DNA of 64,000 bases. Origin: Bacteroidales bacterium. Lineage in GTDB: Bacteria > Bacteroidota > Bacteroidia > Bacteroidales > JAGOPY01. This document shows positions 20,423 through 28,106 of the stretch, piece after piece; the first letter of the stretch is position 1, and the number at the start of each line of letters is the position of its first letter. Location of the stretch: assembly GCA_017991835.1 (NCBI GenBank), contig JAGOPY010000004.1:186001-250000 (forward strand). Reading direction: 5' to 3'. Made by a program: the position numbers and the translations under genes. The notes beneath the pieces are model-generated. The model had not been told where the DNA came from and did no database searches. It saw only the letters and a program-made list of their open reading frames with translations.

Positions 20423-21475
20423 TTAGAACTTTGAACTACTGTATCGTCGCCATTTTTCAATCACTTCCTGCATATCCGGGGGCGGGGCCGATTCAAAGCT
20501 GGTTATTTTTTGGGTTGAAGGATGTTTGAAAGAGAGGGAACGGGCATGAAGCGCCTGCCTGGGAAGGATCTCAAAACAATTATTGACAAACTGCCTGTAT
20601 TTCGGAAATGTGGTCCCTTTAAGGATGATGTTGCCGCCGTATGTTTCGTCGCCGAATAAAGGATGGCGGATATGCTGGAAATGTACCCTGATCTGGTGCG
20701 TGCGGCCTGTTTCTAGTTTGCAGTCGACCAGCGTGACGTAGCCAAACCTTTCCATTACCGTATAATGGGTGATAGCATGCCGGCCCTGGCTTCCGTCAAT
20801 ATAAACCGTGAAGAGCTTCCGGTCTCGCACACTCCGGCCGATATGCCCCGAAATGGTCCCCGAGTCCGTGTCAAAATCGCCCCAGACCAGTGCAGTGTAA
20901 TGCCTGTCGATCGTATGGTGGAAAAACTGTGCGGCCAGCCTGGCCTGCGCCAGCTCGTTCTTGGCTGCCAGCATCACACCCGATGTGTCTTTATCGATCC
21001 GGTGTACCAGAAAAGGTGTCCGCCCCGGCGCCCTGTCGGCCGAGACCTCCCGGAGATGGTAGGTGAGGGCGTTGACCAGGGTGCCTGTATAATTGCCATA
21101 AGCAGGGTGTACAACCATGCCGGGCACTTTATCGACGACAATCAGGTCTTCATCTTCATAAAGAATATTGAGCGGGATGTTTTCGGGGATGAGCTCTATT
21201 TCTCTTGGCGGGTAGGAGAGTACCACTGAGATCACATCCTGTGGCTTGACACGGTAATTGGGCTTGACCGCACTGCCATTGACCAGGATATTACCGGCGT
21301 GCGCTGCCTGCTGGATTTTATTCCGGGTTGCATTCTCAATCCTGAACATCAGGAATTTGTCGATCCTGAGCAGCCCCTGGCCTTTATCCACGACAAACCG
21401 GTGATGCTCGTAAAGGTCCTGGCTTTCTTCCTGTCCCTCCTGGCTGTCCGGTATTTCAGGCAGGTCTTCCGGCAT
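20423..21475 (-). CDS. rluD: RluA/RluD-family pseudouridine synthase
   Basis: 350 residues. An S4 RNA-binding domain (RIDKFLMFRIENATRNKIQ, ILVNGSAVKPNYRV) precedes the synthase domain. The catalytic aspartate is in HRIDKDTSGVML, and GRTHQIRVHFQ is present near the C-terminus. RluD modifies 23S rRNA helix 69; the exact target of this homologue is inferred. It is the last gene of a minus-strand run (PASTA protein, T9SS protein, rluD), with 4 bases to the gene before it. Confidence 0.94.
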   Translation of the reverse strand: MPEDLPEIPDSQEGQEESQDLYEHHRFVVDKGQGLLRIDKFLMFRIENATRNKIQQAAHAGNILVNGSAVKPNYRVKPQDVISVVLSYPPREIELIPENIPLNILYEDEDLIVVDKVPGMVVHPAYGNYTGTLVNALTYHLREVSADRAPGRTPFLVHRIDKDTSGVMLAAKNELAQARLAAQFFHHTIDRHYTALVWGDFDTDSGTISGHIGRSVRDRKLFTVYIDGSQGRHAITHYTVMERFGYVTLVDCKLETGRTHQIRVHFQHIRHPLFGDETYGGNIILKGTTFPKYRQFVNNCFEILPRQALHARSLSFKHPSTQKITSFESAPPPDMQEVIEKWRRYSSSKF

Positions 21476-21479
21476 GGTC

Positions 21480-23624
21480 TCAGTTCTTGATCAGGCGTGT
21501 GACAGCTACCATCCGGCCATTCGCGTCTTTGATGGCGATAAGGTACAATCCCGGACTTAAGGGCCCTATGTCGGTAGGGTTGCTGAAAGGCATCCGGAGT
21601 ATTTCAGCTCCCATGCTGTTGATGACCGAAATGGAAAGACCATGATAATCTTCCAATAAAATCCTGTCACCCTTGAAACTGATCCTTGTTCCGTTCAATG
21701 GATTCGGATAAACCGTAATACGGTTTGCGACGGTTCTTTCATCGGGAACCGATGAAATATCAAAAGGTTTTCCCAGAATGGGTCTCATCATCAGGGCCCC
21801 GGTATTGATCGATTGAAGCCATTCACCGCTGGTATTATAGAAAATCTGCTGCTGCGCATTGTTGTACCGGTCGTACCCCAGGTTCAGGTTGTCGGGGGTC
21901 TGCTGGTGCCAACCGATGTAAAAAGTGCCGTTTACCAGGATCGGTTCGTCGAGCATATAGGTATGAAAGCCAAGCAGTTCGGAAGAGAACTCTACTTTTT
22001 CATCGAGTTGCGAATAGATGACCTCCCCAGGCTTGCCGTTATTGTCCTGCCAGACCATCAGGTCGAAGAACTTAACATTGGCATCGTTCTGGGTACGGTT
22101 AAAGTACATCTGGATCGCACGAAGGGTATCTTTTACATTGAGTGAAAACCTGTATGCCAGCATTGCGCCCGATGGTGTCAGATTAAGACCGTAACCGGCT
22201 TCCGGGGTGCCATCGTCATACGCATAATAATTGAAAAACTTTTGAGCATAATAAATAGTATCGGAAACGGTATCCGTCGGTGTGATATCCCCTATAATGA
22301 TGTGCCTGACAGTGAATTCGGCGGAATCGGTGACATCTAGCGGGAAAACAAAGTTGACCGGCGGGCAGGCATGTTGTGCGCAGGCGATGCAATTTTGGTA
22401 TCCGTTCAGGTTGAAAGGAAAGAGATTACAGTTTCCACCCGGGTATATATATTGAAAGTCGCCTTCAGTGCGGTTCACAACATAATAATAGGTGGAATTG
22501 AAAATGGTGGAATCGAGGTTGGTGATCACCAGTTCCAGTTCATTTTTCATCTCGTTACCGGGATTATTCGTATATTGGTTATAAGGCATGGCCTCATACC
22601 TTTTTAACATGCTGGGTGGCCGTTCGACAAAGGAGACCTGCCGGTAGACCGTATCGCGGTAAGAGCGGTTAATATTAAGGTACACGTAATCGATATTCCA
22701 CTGGTCGCAGTTCCCTCTCCAGCTGGGATTGTTTTCGCTGGCCAGGCTGGCATAATTGATAAACCGGAAAGAAAAGTCGTTTTTGAAATAACGGGTGCTG
22801 TCGGTAATCGGGATCATGACCTGTTTGCTGTAGGTGTTATACTTTTCGTAAAATTCGGCAAGGGTCATTCCTGAAGCGCTCCAGATGCGTCGCCACCGGA
22901 ATTCGGGCAGAAAGACCGAATCGCAGGGCATTCGTATCAGGTCGTTGTAATAGTAATAATTATCGGCGATAACAAATACATCGGCACATCCGGCAGGACT
23001 GAATATTGTATCCCCGGGATAAATAGTATCTTCGGGGTGGATGTAATCGCTAAGCTGCACCCAGATGGAATCATAATAATTGGCAAAAACGGAATCACCA
23101 GTAGTGTAACCGAACTGGAGGATAAGTGAATCGGTGCTTTCAGGGGCCTGGGATGCTCTTCCCTGGGGCTGGTAGTAGAAGCTGAAGTAGATCGAATCGG
23201 CAACAGTTATTTTCCTTGGGGTTGGAAGGAAGATGGAGTCGAGCCTGATGGGGCGTGAGGTTAGAGAATCGGCCTGAAACGGAAAATGGCTGGCATTGGC
23301 ATGCAGGAGCCCCCGGCTGTCGATGGCGTCGAGGGTAACCGCCCCGATGTTGGCCATCCGGTAACCGTAGTTCGTATTTAAAAAAGCCTCTTCCCCGATC
23401 CATTTTTTACTGTCAGGATAGATACCGTCGCCGGAGAAATCATCAAAAAAGGGGAGTAAGACCGGAGCCGGATCTTCGGCTGTTTCCCGGGTGCCATCAG
23501 CCCTCATTCGCTCGTATTCGGCCCGGATAACGGGATTTTCCTGCAATTCGGAAATGATCTCCTGCGCCCGGATGGCCAGGCTGAAAAATATTAAAACAAA
23601 AGATATGATAAAAAACTTTTTCAT
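21480..23624 (-). CDS. T9SS type A cargo protein, function unknown
   Basis: 714 residues. The signal peptide ends near AIRAQ. The N-terminal part has a LLPFFDDFSGDG motif like those opening jelly-roll domains in Bacteroidota exoproteins. The middle is beta-rich, with many aspartate/tyrosine turns and a cysteine cluster (NCNLFPFNLNGYQNCIACAQ). The last about 80 residues (ITVYPNPLNGTRISF, ISVINSMGAEILRM, GLYLIAIKDANGR, TRLIKN) are a type A T9SS sorting domain. No catalytic motif was found. Its ATG overlaps the PASTA gene stop by one base (TGATG). Confidence 0.85.
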   Translation of the reverse strand: MKKFFIISFVLIFFSLAIRAQEIISELQENPVIRAEYERMRADGTRETAEDPAPVLLPFFDDFSGDGIYPDSKKWIGEEAFLNTNYGYRMANIGAVTLDAIDSRGLLHANASHFPFQADSLTSRPIRLDSIFLPTPRKITVADSIYFSFYYQPQGRASQAPESTDSLILQFGYTTGDSVFANYYDSIWVQLSDYIHPEDTIYPGDTIFSPAGCADVFVIADNYYYYNDLIRMPCDSVFLPEFRWRRIWSASGMTLAEFYEKYNTYSKQVMIPITDSTRYFKNDFSFRFINYASLASENNPSWRGNCDQWNIDYVYLNINRSYRDTVYRQVSFVERPPSMLKRYEAMPYNQYTNNPGNEMKNELELVITNLDSTIFNSTYYYVVNRTEGDFQYIYPGGNCNLFPFNLNGYQNCIACAQHACPPVNFVFPLDVTDSAEFTVRHIIIGDITPTDTVSDTIYYAQKFFNYYAYDDGTPEAGYGLNLTPSGAMLAYRFSLNVKDTLRAIQMYFNRTQNDANVKFFDLMVWQDNNGKPGEVIYSQLDEKVEFSSELLGFHTYMLDEPILVNGTFYIGWHQQTPDNLNLGYDRYNNAQQQIFYNTSGEWLQSINTGALMMRPILGKPFDISSVPDERTVANRITVYPNPLNGTRISFKGDRILLEDYHGLSISVINSMGAEILRMPFSNPTDIGPLSPGLYLIAIKDANGRMVAVTRLIKN

Positions 23625-24481
23625 CAGTCAATTTCAGGTTCAAGTGAGTCCGTGGGCATCTCCACCTCAAGATCGAGGAAGACGGCTGTGTCGGGATTGA
23701 CCGAATTCAGCAGGTCGTCGAAATTGTAAGTCAGGTCCGAACGGAAATAGAGTGTGACCGAATCGCCCGGGTACAGGTCCTCCTGCCATGACGGAAACTG
23801 CCTGTAAACGCGGCTGTGCATGGGGTCTTTCCGGTCAAGGTAGTGTTCCTTTCCGGCATTGAGCGATGCCATTTGCAATGCGCTCCTGGCTTCGTCACGG
23901 GTAAGTCCCATGACGATAGGCACCCGGATGGATCTGTTTTCCCCAAGCCCGGCCAGCAGGTCAATCTCGCTTCCTTCCAGTATTTCGGTTCCGGCAAGCA
24001 GCGTATCGCCCTCAAAATATTGCCCGAGCACCGAATTGCCCGCAAAATGTTGTGTGAAAACCAGTTTGCGGATTTTCAGGCCACCGGTCCGTAAAGTGGT
24101 CACTGCCTGCCTGACCGTCAGGTCTTTCAGTTCCGGCATCCGGCTCATTTTTGGCGTATACGAAACGATGGTCAGGTAAATGGTCCTTCCTTCCTTGGCT
24201 TTAGAGCCGGGTGAAGGGTTCTGTTTGATGACAGACCCGGGCAAAAGGCTGTTGTCAAAAACCGAATCGGTCACAACAAACTGAAAGACGTTCGTCTCTT
24301 CAATTTCAAACAGCCGGTCATATTCTTTGCCCGTAAGATCGGGAACGATATACGCTTCACCATGACGGGTATAGACTTTCAGCAGGCTGATAACGATCAG
24401 CAGCAAAGCGATTGTCAGGATGACGGAAATGCCGAAATGAATGTAAAAATTCTTTTTTACCAGAAAACTCAGAGCGCCCAT
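23624..24481 (-). CDS. PASTA-domain membrane protein
   Basis: 285 residues from the ATG at 24481. One membrane helix (about 12-36, ISVILTIALLLIVISLLKV) is followed by three PASTA domains in the periplasm, with YIVPDLTGKEYDRL, MPELKDLTVRQAVTTL and VPIVMGLTRDEARSALQ. PASTA domains bind peptidoglycan or cell-wall precursors. There is no kinase or transpeptidase domain. It lies divergently next to ddl (D-Ala-D-Ala ligase), which supports a cell-wall link. Confidence 0.88.
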   Translation of the reverse strand: MGALSFLVKKNFYIHFGISVILTIALLLIVISLLKVYTRHGEAYIVPDLTGKEYDRLFEIEETNVFQFVVTDSVFDNSLLPGSVIKQNPSPGSKAKEGRTIYLTIVSYTPKMSRMPELKDLTVRQAVTTLRTGGLKIRKLVFTQHFAGNSVLGQYFEGDTLLAGTEILEGSEIDLLAGLGENRSIRVPIVMGLTRDEARSALQMASLNAGKEHYLDRKDPMHSRVYRQFPSWQEDLYPGDSVTLYFRSDLTYNFDDLLNSVNPDTAVFLDLEVEMPTDSLEPEID

Positions 24482-24564
24482 TTTCAATTGATTTCTCCCG
24501 GCAGGCGTCAGTGCCGCCTGCCTGATAATAACGTAAATCCAGCCGGTTATTGCATTGAGTGTGG

Positions 24565-24572
24565 CAAAGATA
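24565..24572 (-). promoter_or_regulatory. -7 element (TATCTTTG) of the PASTA-T9SS-rluD operon
   Basis: TAnnTTTG on the minus strand, 84 bases upstream of the PASTA ATG and 23 bases from the oppositely directed copy for ddl. Confidence 0.45.
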
Positions 24573-24595
24573 AGAATTTTTGCCGGATCATTCCC

Positions 24596-24603
24596 TATCT
24601 TTG
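24596..24603 (+). promoter_or_regulatory. -7 element (TATCTTTG) of ddl
   Basis: Identical octamer on the plus strand, 30 bases before the ddl ATG. Confidence 0.5.
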
Positions 24604-24633
24604 CATCCTGACCGAAGCGTAAAACAATTGATA

Positions 24634-25623
24634 ATGGAATTCAGAAAGTATATCATTGCCATCGCTGCCGGGGGTGATTCCGGCGAATACGATATCTCGC
24701 TGAAGAGCGCAGCCGTCGTAAAAAAGCACCTCGATCCGGAGCGCATGATTAGTTATCTGGTGATTATCAGGGGCAGCGACTGGAAGATCAGCCTGGATGA
24801 CGGCACCACCTGGCCGGTCGACAGGAACGATTTTTCAGCTGATCTTCCCGGACGCACAATTAGATTCGACGGCGTTTTTATTGCCGTGCACGGTACACCG
24901 GGAGAAGATGGAAAACTCCAGGGATACTTCGAAATGCTCAACATACCTTATACTTCCTGTGATTCGCTGACATCGGCGCTGACATTTGATAAGTTCTTCT
25001 GTAACCATTTCGTGAAAAGTTTTGGAGTCAATGTATCCAGATCGATCGTAATCAACAGGGGAGATGATATTCTGGAAGCAGAGATCCTTTCCCGGATTGC
25101 GCTGCCGTTTTTCGTAAAACCCGACCGCGGCGGATCGAGTGTGGGAACTTCAAAAGTGAAAACCCCGGACCAGCTGGCAGCCGCACTGGAGATGGCTTTC
25201 CGGGAGGATTCGCGGGTGATGCTGGAAGAACATATCCCGGGCAGGGAGCTTTCGTGCGGTACCATCACCTACAAAGGAAAGATCATGACCTTGCCCGTCA
25301 CCGAAATCATCAGCCGGAAGGAGTTCTTCGATTACGAAGCCAAATATGAAGGGATGTCGGATGAGGTGACCCCGGCCGATATTCCGGATCGTATCGCCCG
25401 TGAAATTTCGGACACTTCTGTCAGGCTTTACCAGTTGCTGAATTGCCGGGGGATGGTCAGGTTTGATTATATTCTTAACAGTGACCGGCTTTTCTTCCTG
25501 GAAGTCAACACCGTACCGGGAATGTCTGAACTCAGCATTGTCCCCCAGCAAGCATTGAAAGCCGGTATCAGCCTGAAGGATCTGTTCACCGAAACGATGC
25601 TGGGCGCAATAAATGCCCGATGA
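24634..25623 (+). CDS. ddl: D-alanine-D-alanine ligase
   Basis: 329 residues from the ATG at 24634; a longer in-frame start at 24580 lies upstream of the promoter element. ATP-grasp enzyme joining two D-alanines for the peptidoglycan stem. Motifs: AIAAGGDSGEYDIS (N-lobe), VFIAVHGTPGEDGKLQGYFE, LPFFVKPDRGGSSVGTSKV (ATP-grasp), MLEEHIPGRELSCG, and LEVNTVPGMSELSIVPQQ (metal ligands). The 3' end overlaps the convergent rdgB gene by 38 bases. Confidence 0.96.
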   Translation: MEFRKYIIAIAAGGDSGEYDISLKSAAVVKKHLDPERMISYLVIIRGSDWKISLDDGTTWPVDRNDFSADLPGRTIRFDGVFIAVHGTPGEDGKLQGYFEMLNIPYTSCDSLTSALTFDKFFCNHFVKSFGVNVSRSIVINRGDDILEAEILSRIALPFFVKPDRGGSSVGTSKVKTPDQLAAALEMAFREDSRVMLEEHIPGRELSCGTITYKGKIMTLPVTEIISRKEFFDYEAKYEGMSDEVTPADIPDRIAREISDTSVRLYQLLNCRGMVRFDYILNSDRLFFLEVNTVPGMSELSIVPQQALKAGISLKDLFTETMLGAINAR

Positions 25624-26176
25624 GTTTCTGAACCGCACGGCCCCGGTGGCTGATCCGGTTCTTTTCATCCGGGCTCATCTCCGCAAAGCTCTGTTCATAT
25701 CCAATGGGCCGGAAAACAGGATCGTAGCCGAAACCGTCCTTTCCTCTTTTTTCCATTAAAATTTCTCCTTCAACAATACCTTCAAACTGAACTTCCCGGC
25801 CTTCGATAATCAAAGAGATGACCGTCCTGAACCGGGCTCTTCTGTTGGGTTTATCCATAAGCTCTTTCAGCAACTTTTTGATATTGTTGTCCGGGTTGCA
25901 ATCATCCCCGGCATAGCGGGCTGACTTCACACCGGGCCGGCCGTCAAGGGCTTCAACTTCCAACCCTGTATCGTCGGCAAAACAGCTTTTCCCGTATTTG
26001 TTCCAGATATAAAAAGCTTTCAGTGAGGCGTTACCTTCAATGGTTGCGGCATCCTCCACAATTTCATCCGTGCATCCGATCTCCTTCAGGCTTAGGATTC
26101 GCAGAGTGTCTCCGGCTATAGCCCTGATCTCATTTAACTTATGGACATTATTTGTGGCAAAGACAAGTTCTTTCAT
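25586..26176 (-). CDS. rdgB: XTP/dITP diphosphatase (RdgB/HAM1)
   Basis: 196 residues. It removes deaminated purine nucleotides (dITP, XTP) from the pool. Motifs: LVFATNNVHKLNEIRAI, SCFADDTGLEVEALDGRPGV, SARYAG, and GKDGFGYDPVFRPIG. It starts 2 bases after the ung stop, so ung and rdgB form a sanitation and repair pair. The 3' end overlaps ddl. Confidence 0.96.
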   Translation of the reverse strand: MKELVFATNNVHKLNEIRAIAGDTLRILSLKEIGCTDEIVEDAATIEGNASLKAFYIWNKYGKSCFADDTGLEVEALDGRPGVKSARYAGDDCNPDNNIKKLLKELMDKPNRRARFRTVISLIIEGREVQFEGIVEGEILMEKRGKDGFGYDPVFRPIGYEQSFAEMSPDEKNRISHRGRAVQKLIGHLLRPASFR

Positions 26177-26178
26177 TG

Positions 26179-26862
26179 CTATTCCTCCAATCTCCAGTCG
26201 ATTTCTTTCAGTCCAAGATCCGACAGGATTTTATTTGTTTCGGAAAAATGCCGGCATCCGAAAAAGCCCCTGCTGGCCGATAAGGGCGATGGATGGGCTG
26301 CTTTCAGAATGAAATGGCGGCTGTCGTCGATCAGTTTTTCTTTGGCCTGTGCATAATTTCCCCAAAGCAGAAATACCAGGTTCTTCCTTTTTTCGGAAAG
26401 ATTGCGGATGACGGCATCGGTAAAGAGTTCCCAGCCCTTGTTCTGGTGTGAGGTAGGGGTGTCTGCCCTCACCGTCAGGATCGCATTGATCAGCAGAACC
26501 CCTTGTTCGGCCCACCGGGTAAGGTTTCCGCTGGCCGGGACCGGGAAGCCGAGGTCGTTCCTGATCTCCTTGAAAATGTTGGCCAGTGACGGGGGATGCG
26601 TGACCCCATCCGGTACCGAAAAGCACAACCCGTGAGCCTGGCCGGGCCCATGGTAGGGATCCTGGCCCAGGATGACCACTTTTACCCTGTTGAACGGTGT
26701 GTGGTTGAATGCGGAGAATATCTGGGTCCCGGGCGGATATACCGTGTATTTTTGTTTTTCTTCGCGCAGAAAGTCGGTCAGATCATGAAAATAGGGGGCA
26801 GAAAACTCATCCTGCAATACAAGTTTCCAGCTTTCTTCGATCCGGGGATTTACAGTTTGCAT
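26179..26862 (-). CDS. ung: Uracil-DNA glycosylase
   Basis: 227 residues, family 1 UDG. The catalytic aspartate lies in VVILGQDPYHGPGQAHGLCFSV. The uracil-binding LLINAILTVRADTPTSHQ and the leucine-loop HPSPLSASRGFFGCRHFS are intact. It initiates base excision repair of uracil in DNA. First gene of a two-gene unit with rdgB. No clear TAnnTTTG element was found upstream on this strand. Confidence 0.97.
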   Translation of the reverse strand: MQTVNPRIEESWKLVLQDEFSAPYFHDLTDFLREEKQKYTVYPPGTQIFSAFNHTPFNRVKVVILGQDPYHGPGQAHGLCFSVPDGVTHPPSLANIFKEIRNDLGFPVPASGNLTRWAEQGVLLINAILTVRADTPTSHQNKGWELFTDAVIRNLSEKRKNLVFLLWGNYAQAKEKLIDDSRHFILKAAHPSPLSASRGFFGCRHFSETNKILSDLGLKEIDWRLEE

Positions 26863-26927
26863 ATCAAATTATTTCAAATTTCCGGCAATATATTTCTTTC
26901 TTTAATGTTTTTAAAAGTAAATAAATT

Positions 26928-26935
26928 TATCTTTG
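26928..26935 (+). promoter_or_regulatory. -7 element (TATCTTTG) of the 42-residue lipoprotein gene
   Basis: Exact TAnnTTTG match 43 bases before the small gene; this supports the gene being real. Confidence 0.45.
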
Positions 26936-26978
26936 CGATGATAAAGGTTTGTCAAACCCTATATTTCGCCCAATTATT

Positions 26979-27107
26979 ATGAAGAAATTTATCATAGCCA
27001 TTATTGCTTTAGGGTTGTATGCCCTGGCCATGACTGCATGCACCTCATCAACGGATTGCCCTGCGTATGGCGAAGTACATAAATACCAGATCGAACAAAG
27101 GTATTAG
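26979..27107 (+). CDS. 42-residue lipoprotein with a CPAYG motif
   Basis: The ATG at 26979 opens MKKFIIAIIALGLYALAMTA followed by the lipobox cysteine (MTAC). The mature peptide is only about 22 residues: CTSSTDCPAYGEVHKYQIEQ and RY. The charged N-terminus, hydrophobic core, lipobox and promoter element make it a convincing gene despite its size. Tiny Bacteroidota lipoproteins with a CPAY-type motif have been noted before from memory, but no function is known to me. It lies 80 bases upstream of the beta-barrel gene and could share its transcript. Confidence 0.65.
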   Translation: MKKFIIAIIALGLYALAMTACTSSTDCPAYGEVHKYQIEQRY

Positions 27108-27187
27108 TCGTTTGTTCTCTTTTCTGACCGTCAAATGGCATAATCATTGCATATGGCAATGGGTTGCTTTGACCATTAATTGAATCT

Positions 27188-27943
27188 ATGAAACTCTTTC
27201 CGGGGATTATACTGCTTGGTATCATCGCATTGTCTTTTCAAAGCGTTTACGCCCAGGAGGAACTGATGGAAGATTACGACAGTATCGCCGAGCGGATCCT
27301 GCTTAAAAAGGAGATGACCGGGGGAGCTACCTTGCATACTCTCGGAATGGGCGCGAACTTCAGGAAAGGAGTCAATAAATCCTACTTCACTTCCAGGATA
27401 TTCGAGGTTGAAGTCGTCAGCATGAAACATCCCAAACAGGTTAAAGTCATTGCTTATTACACAGCCAAAAGTTTCGTTTACGGAAAGCTCAATCATGTAT
27501 ACATGCTTCGGGCCGGGTATGGCTATAAAAAGCTTTTGAACAGGAAACCTTACTGGGGTGGTGTGGAACTGAGGGCCCTTTATATGGGGGGCGCTTCCAT
27601 TGCATTCGCCAAGCCTGTTTACCTTTATTTTTATGATCTGAATTATCAGTACAGGTACGAGGAGAAATACGATCCGGAGAAACCGGCCCATTCGAGTGAA
27701 TTCATTTATGGACGGGCGCCGTTTACCGATGGAATATGGGAAACGAAGATCTACCCGGGCGTCTATGCCAAAGGGGCTCTGAACTTTGAATTCGGGAAAC
27801 TGAATACCAAGATCAGGGCGCTGGAAGTTGGCGGAGTCGTCGAATTTTTCCCGATAGCTGTTCCCATCATGGCATACCGGCCAAAGCACAATGTGTTCGC
27901 CACGTTCTACCTTAATTTCTCATTCGGTAAACGGTATAATTAG
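27188..27943 (+). CDS. Predicted outer-membrane beta-barrel protein, family unknown
   Basis: 251 residues with a signal peptide ending SVYAQ. A short acidic linker (EELMEDYDSIAERILL) is followed by alternating aromatic/hydrophobic strands (VYMLRAGYGYKKLL, GGVELRALYMGGASIAFAKP, YLYFYDLNYQYRY). The C-terminus HNVFATFYLNFSFGKRYN resembles an outer-membrane insertion strand. I do not recognise the family. No enzymatic motif is visible. Confidence 0.7.
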   Translation: MKLFPGIILLGIIALSFQSVYAQEELMEDYDSIAERILLKKEMTGGATLHTLGMGANFRKGVNKSYFTSRIFEVEVVSMKHPKQVKVIAYYTAKSFVYGKLNHVYMLRAGYGYKKLLNRKPYWGGVELRALYMGGASIAFAKPVYLYFYDLNYQYRYEEKYDPEKPAHSSEFIYGRAPFTDGIWETKIYPGVYAKGALNFEFGKLNTKIRALEVGGVVEFFPIAVPIMAYRPKHNVFATFYLNFSFGKRYN

Positions 27944-27968
27944 AACCGTTTGATGACAGGTACCCAGT

Positions 27969-28071
27969 CCAACGACTAAAGCCGTTGGTTCCTTGATTTT
28001 GATATCGCTGGAACCGACGGCTTTAGTCGTCGGAAGGGAATCTTTCAATGAACCGACGGGATGCTCGTCGG
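27969..28071. repeat. REP-like palindromes, cluster 1 (three units)
   Basis: Three imperfect palindromes lie between the convergent genes ending at 27943 and 28107. They are CCAACGACTAAAGCCGTTGG (27969-27988), CCGACGGCTTTAGTCGTCGG (28014-28033) and CCGACGGGATGCTCGTCGG (28053-28071). Units 2 and 3 are followed by GAAGGGAA. The first unit is identical to the first unit of cluster 2 at 56740. They could also serve as a bidirectional transcript end. Confidence 0.8.
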
Positions 28072-28106
28072 AAGGGAAGCTCACCTTAAATATTGCTCAA
28101 AATGGA

